Shown here piece after piece: positions 5,425-6,488 of a stretch of DNA of 6,488 nucleotides. A program made the position numbers and the translations under genes. The stretch is taken from the NCBI GenBank assembly GCA_946184215.1, contig CAMHER010000109.1:1-6488 (forward strand). The letters run 5' to 3'. Under the pieces are notes generated by a model. It was given only the letters and a program-made list of their open reading frames with translations. It was not told where the DNA came from and searched no databases. Position 1 is the stretch's first letter. Each line of letters starts with the position of its first letter. Source of the stretch: an uncultured Clostridia bacterium. GTDB taxonomy: Bacteria > Bacillota > Clostridia > Oscillospirales > Oscillospiraceae.

Positions 5425-6094
5425 AGTCCTCGGCGTCTCGCCCGATGCCAGCGACGAGGAGATCAAAAAAGCATATCGCGATCTTGCCAAGCGCTATCAC
5501 CCGGACATGAACCCGGGCGATGCCTCCGCCGCGGAAAAGATGAACGAGATCAACGACGCCTATGACCGCATCAAGAGCGGCGATACGGCTCCCTCCCCTG
5601 CCGCCGGCGGCGGAACGGCATATCAGTCTTACGGCACGCAGGATCCCTTCGGCTGGGGCGCGTGGACAGGCTATTCCGATCCCTTCGGAGCCTACGGTCA
5701 GTCGCAGCAGCAATACCGCCAGAGCGAGCGCAGCGAATACACCGCTGCGAAGAGCTATATCCGCAACGGCATGTATAAAGAAGCGCTGACCGCTCTCTCC
5801 GGCGTCCCGCTCTCTGAGCGTGACGGGAAATGGTATTATCTCCATGCCGGGGCCAATATGTATCTCGGCAACAAGATCGCCGCGCTGGACAGCGCCAAAA
5901 AAGCCGTGGAAATCGAGCCGGATAACGAGGAGTACCGCGCGCTGCTGCAGCAGCTGCAGAGCGGCGGCGACTTTTATCAGACCTACACGACCAATTACCG
6001 CAGCGGTCTTTCGCCTGACCGGTTTTTCCTCGCCCTGTGCGCGGCAAACATGTGTCTCGGCCCGCTGTGCGGCTATCGCTTCTGCTGCTGCTGA
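5405..6094 (+). CDS. J-domain (DnaJ-like) protein with TPR-like region and Cys-rich tail
   Basis: A J-domain protein stimulates the ATPase of Hsp70 (DnaK) and delivers specific clients to it. The 229-residue protein has a J domain at about 3-58 with the essential HPD at 32-34, then a Gly/aromatic linker (60-105) with two DPFG copies (80-83 and 92-95) encoded by an 11-bp direct repeat. A helical TPR-like region follows (about 112-183, with KEALTAL and AALDSAKKAVEIEPDNEEY). A short tail ends with six cysteines (C212, C217, C222, C227-C229). The DnaJ zinc-finger and substrate domains are absent, so this is a specialised class C-type J protein, not the general DnaJ. The ATG at 5405 has AAGGA (5393-5397) 7 nt upstream and lies inside the end of the DUF5685 gene, so the two are coupled and the DUF5685 protein is a plausible client or partner. 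It ends directly in a terminator hairpin. Confidence 0.92.
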   Translation: MYQDPYKVLGVSPDASDEEIKKAYRDLAKRYHPDMNPGDASAAEKMNEINDAYDRIKSGDTAPSPAAGGGTAYQSYGTQDPFGWGAWTGYSDPFGAYGQSQQQYRQSERSEYTAAKSYIRNGMYKEALTALSGVPLSERDGKWYYLHAGANMYLGNKIAALDSAKKAVEIEPDNEEYRALLQQLQSGGDFYQTYTTNYRSGLSPDRFFLALCAANMCLGPLCGYRFCCC

Positions 6095-6143
6095 AAAACC
6101 GTGCCTTGAAATCGATATTTCAAGGCACGGTTTTTATTTTTTT
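6094..6143 (+). terminator. Rho-independent terminator of the cassette
   Basis: A perfect 19-bp stem (6094-6112 with 6117-6135) closes a 4-nt CGAT loop. It is followed by an A and seven T. The stem begins with the last base of the J-protein stop codon. A-run and T-run on the two sides make it potentially bidirectional. Confidence 0.95.
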
Positions 6144-6163
6144 AGCTTCTGGTGTATGAACTG

Positions 6164-6198
6164 AAAAAGGCTGTGAGGGTTTCCTCACAGCCTTTTTT
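6164..6198 (-). terminator. Rho-independent terminator of gpmI, probably bidirectional
   Basis: A perfect 15-bp stem (6164-6178 with 6183-6197) closes a 4-nt GTTT loop, flanked by five A on the left and six T on the right. It lies 4 bp after the gpmI stop (6202), so on the minus strand it ends gpmI transcripts, and it can back up the cassette terminator in the other direction. Confidence 0.88.
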
Positions 6199-6201
6199 GC
6201 T

Positions 6202-6488
6202 TTAGTGGAGCAGGTTTTTGCCGGTCATGTCTGCGGGCTGGTCGAGCCCCATGACGGAAAGGATCGTCGGCGCGATGTCGGCCAGACGGCCGTCATCGAG
6301 CTTTGCGCCCTTCTTCGTCACGCAGAACGGCACGGGGTTCGTCGTGTGGGCGGTGTTGACCTTGCCGCTCTCGTCGAACATGCAGTCGGCGTTGCCGTGG
6401 TCGGCGGTGACGAGCAGCGTCAGATCGTCGTGCTTCTCGACCTCGGCCATGATGCGGCCGATGCAGCCGTCCACGGTCTCGACCGCCT
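6202..6488 (-). CDS. gpmI: 2,3-bisphosphoglycerate-independent phosphoglycerate mutase, C-terminal part (runs off the right edge)
   Basis: GpmI interconverts 3- and 2-phosphoglycerate in glycolysis, using two Mn ions and a phosphoserine intermediate, in the cytoplasm. The last 94 codons are present and match the C-terminal end of the alkaline-phosphatase-like domain. TADHGNAD carries the metal-binding Asp-His pair; then come AHTTNPVPF with the second metal-site His, LADIAPTIL, and an MTGKNLLH end typical of the family. The preceding AVETVDGCIGR also fits. The N-terminal part with the catalytic Ser lies outside the window. A GTG within this stretch (6474) is an internal Val, not a start. The gene converges on the J-protein gene and ends 4 bp before its own terminator hairpin. 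Confidence 0.96.
   Translation of the reverse strand, partial: AVETVDGCIGRIMAEVEKHDDLTLLVTADHGNADCMFDESGKVNTAHTTNPVPFCVTKKGAKLDDGRLADIAPTILSVMGLDQPADMTGKNLLH

Noticed and set aside
2868..6135. Shared CCTTGAA/TTCAAGG arms in the cls palindrome and the first terminator as a dispersed repeat
   Set aside because: The match is limited to short arms in two different structural settings and is most simply chance.

Overview
This GC-rich window with compact genes looks like a chromosomal segment of an anaerobic Bacillota, most likely a high-GC Clostridia (Oscillospirales-like). The main clues are a DUF5685 + J-domain + zinc-ribbon membrane gene set of the kind I associate with Clostridia, purine-rich Shine-Dalgarno sequences, GTG and TTG starts, and strong hairpin-plus-T-run terminators. 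The genus cannot be fixed from sequence alone. There is no sign of a mobile element, CRISPR array, tRNA or rRNA.

Layout. On the minus strand, reading leftward from about 2.9 kb: a cardiolipin synthase gene (cls, 2818 to 1220, GTG start), then moaA (1091 to 138) and the start of moaC (131, running off the left edge). moaA has its own good sigma-A-type promoter in the 128-bp gap after cls. On the plus strand, divergent from cls: a D-alanine--D-alanine ligase (ddl, 2989-4059, TTG start behind a near-ideal SD). It is followed by a tightly packed three-gene cassette: a two-helix membrane protein with a zinc ribbon (4151-4576), a DUF5685 protein (4576-5424) and a J-domain/TPR-like protein with a Cys-rich tail (5405-6094). 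At the right edge the 3' end of gpmI (phosphoglycerate mutase) converges from the minus strand. Two perfect back-to-back hairpin terminators (6094-6143 and 6164-6198) separate it from the cassette.

How they fit together. moaA and moaC carry out the first step of molybdenum cofactor synthesis (GTP to cyclic pyranopterin monophosphate). cls and ddl are envelope housekeeping genes (membrane phospholipid and peptidoglycan precursor) that share a divergent control region containing an 18-bp near-palindrome over the cls -35 box. gpmI is glycolytic.

The part of real interest is the cassette. Its genes overlap (a TGATG junction, then a 20-bp overlap), so they are probably translationally coupled and act together. 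In the DUF5685 protein I see two Asp-rich motifs in the register of squalene/phytoene-synthase-type isoprenoid synthases: DNWEDD at 102-107, and LG...D...D...D...R at 188-209. I know of no described function for the family, so this suggests a testable fold and possibly ligand. The cassette would then be a membrane-anchored zinc-ribbon protein, an isoprenoid-synthase-like helical protein and a dedicated J-protein co-chaperone. Its upstream region holds two short palindromes next to a possible extended -10 promoter.
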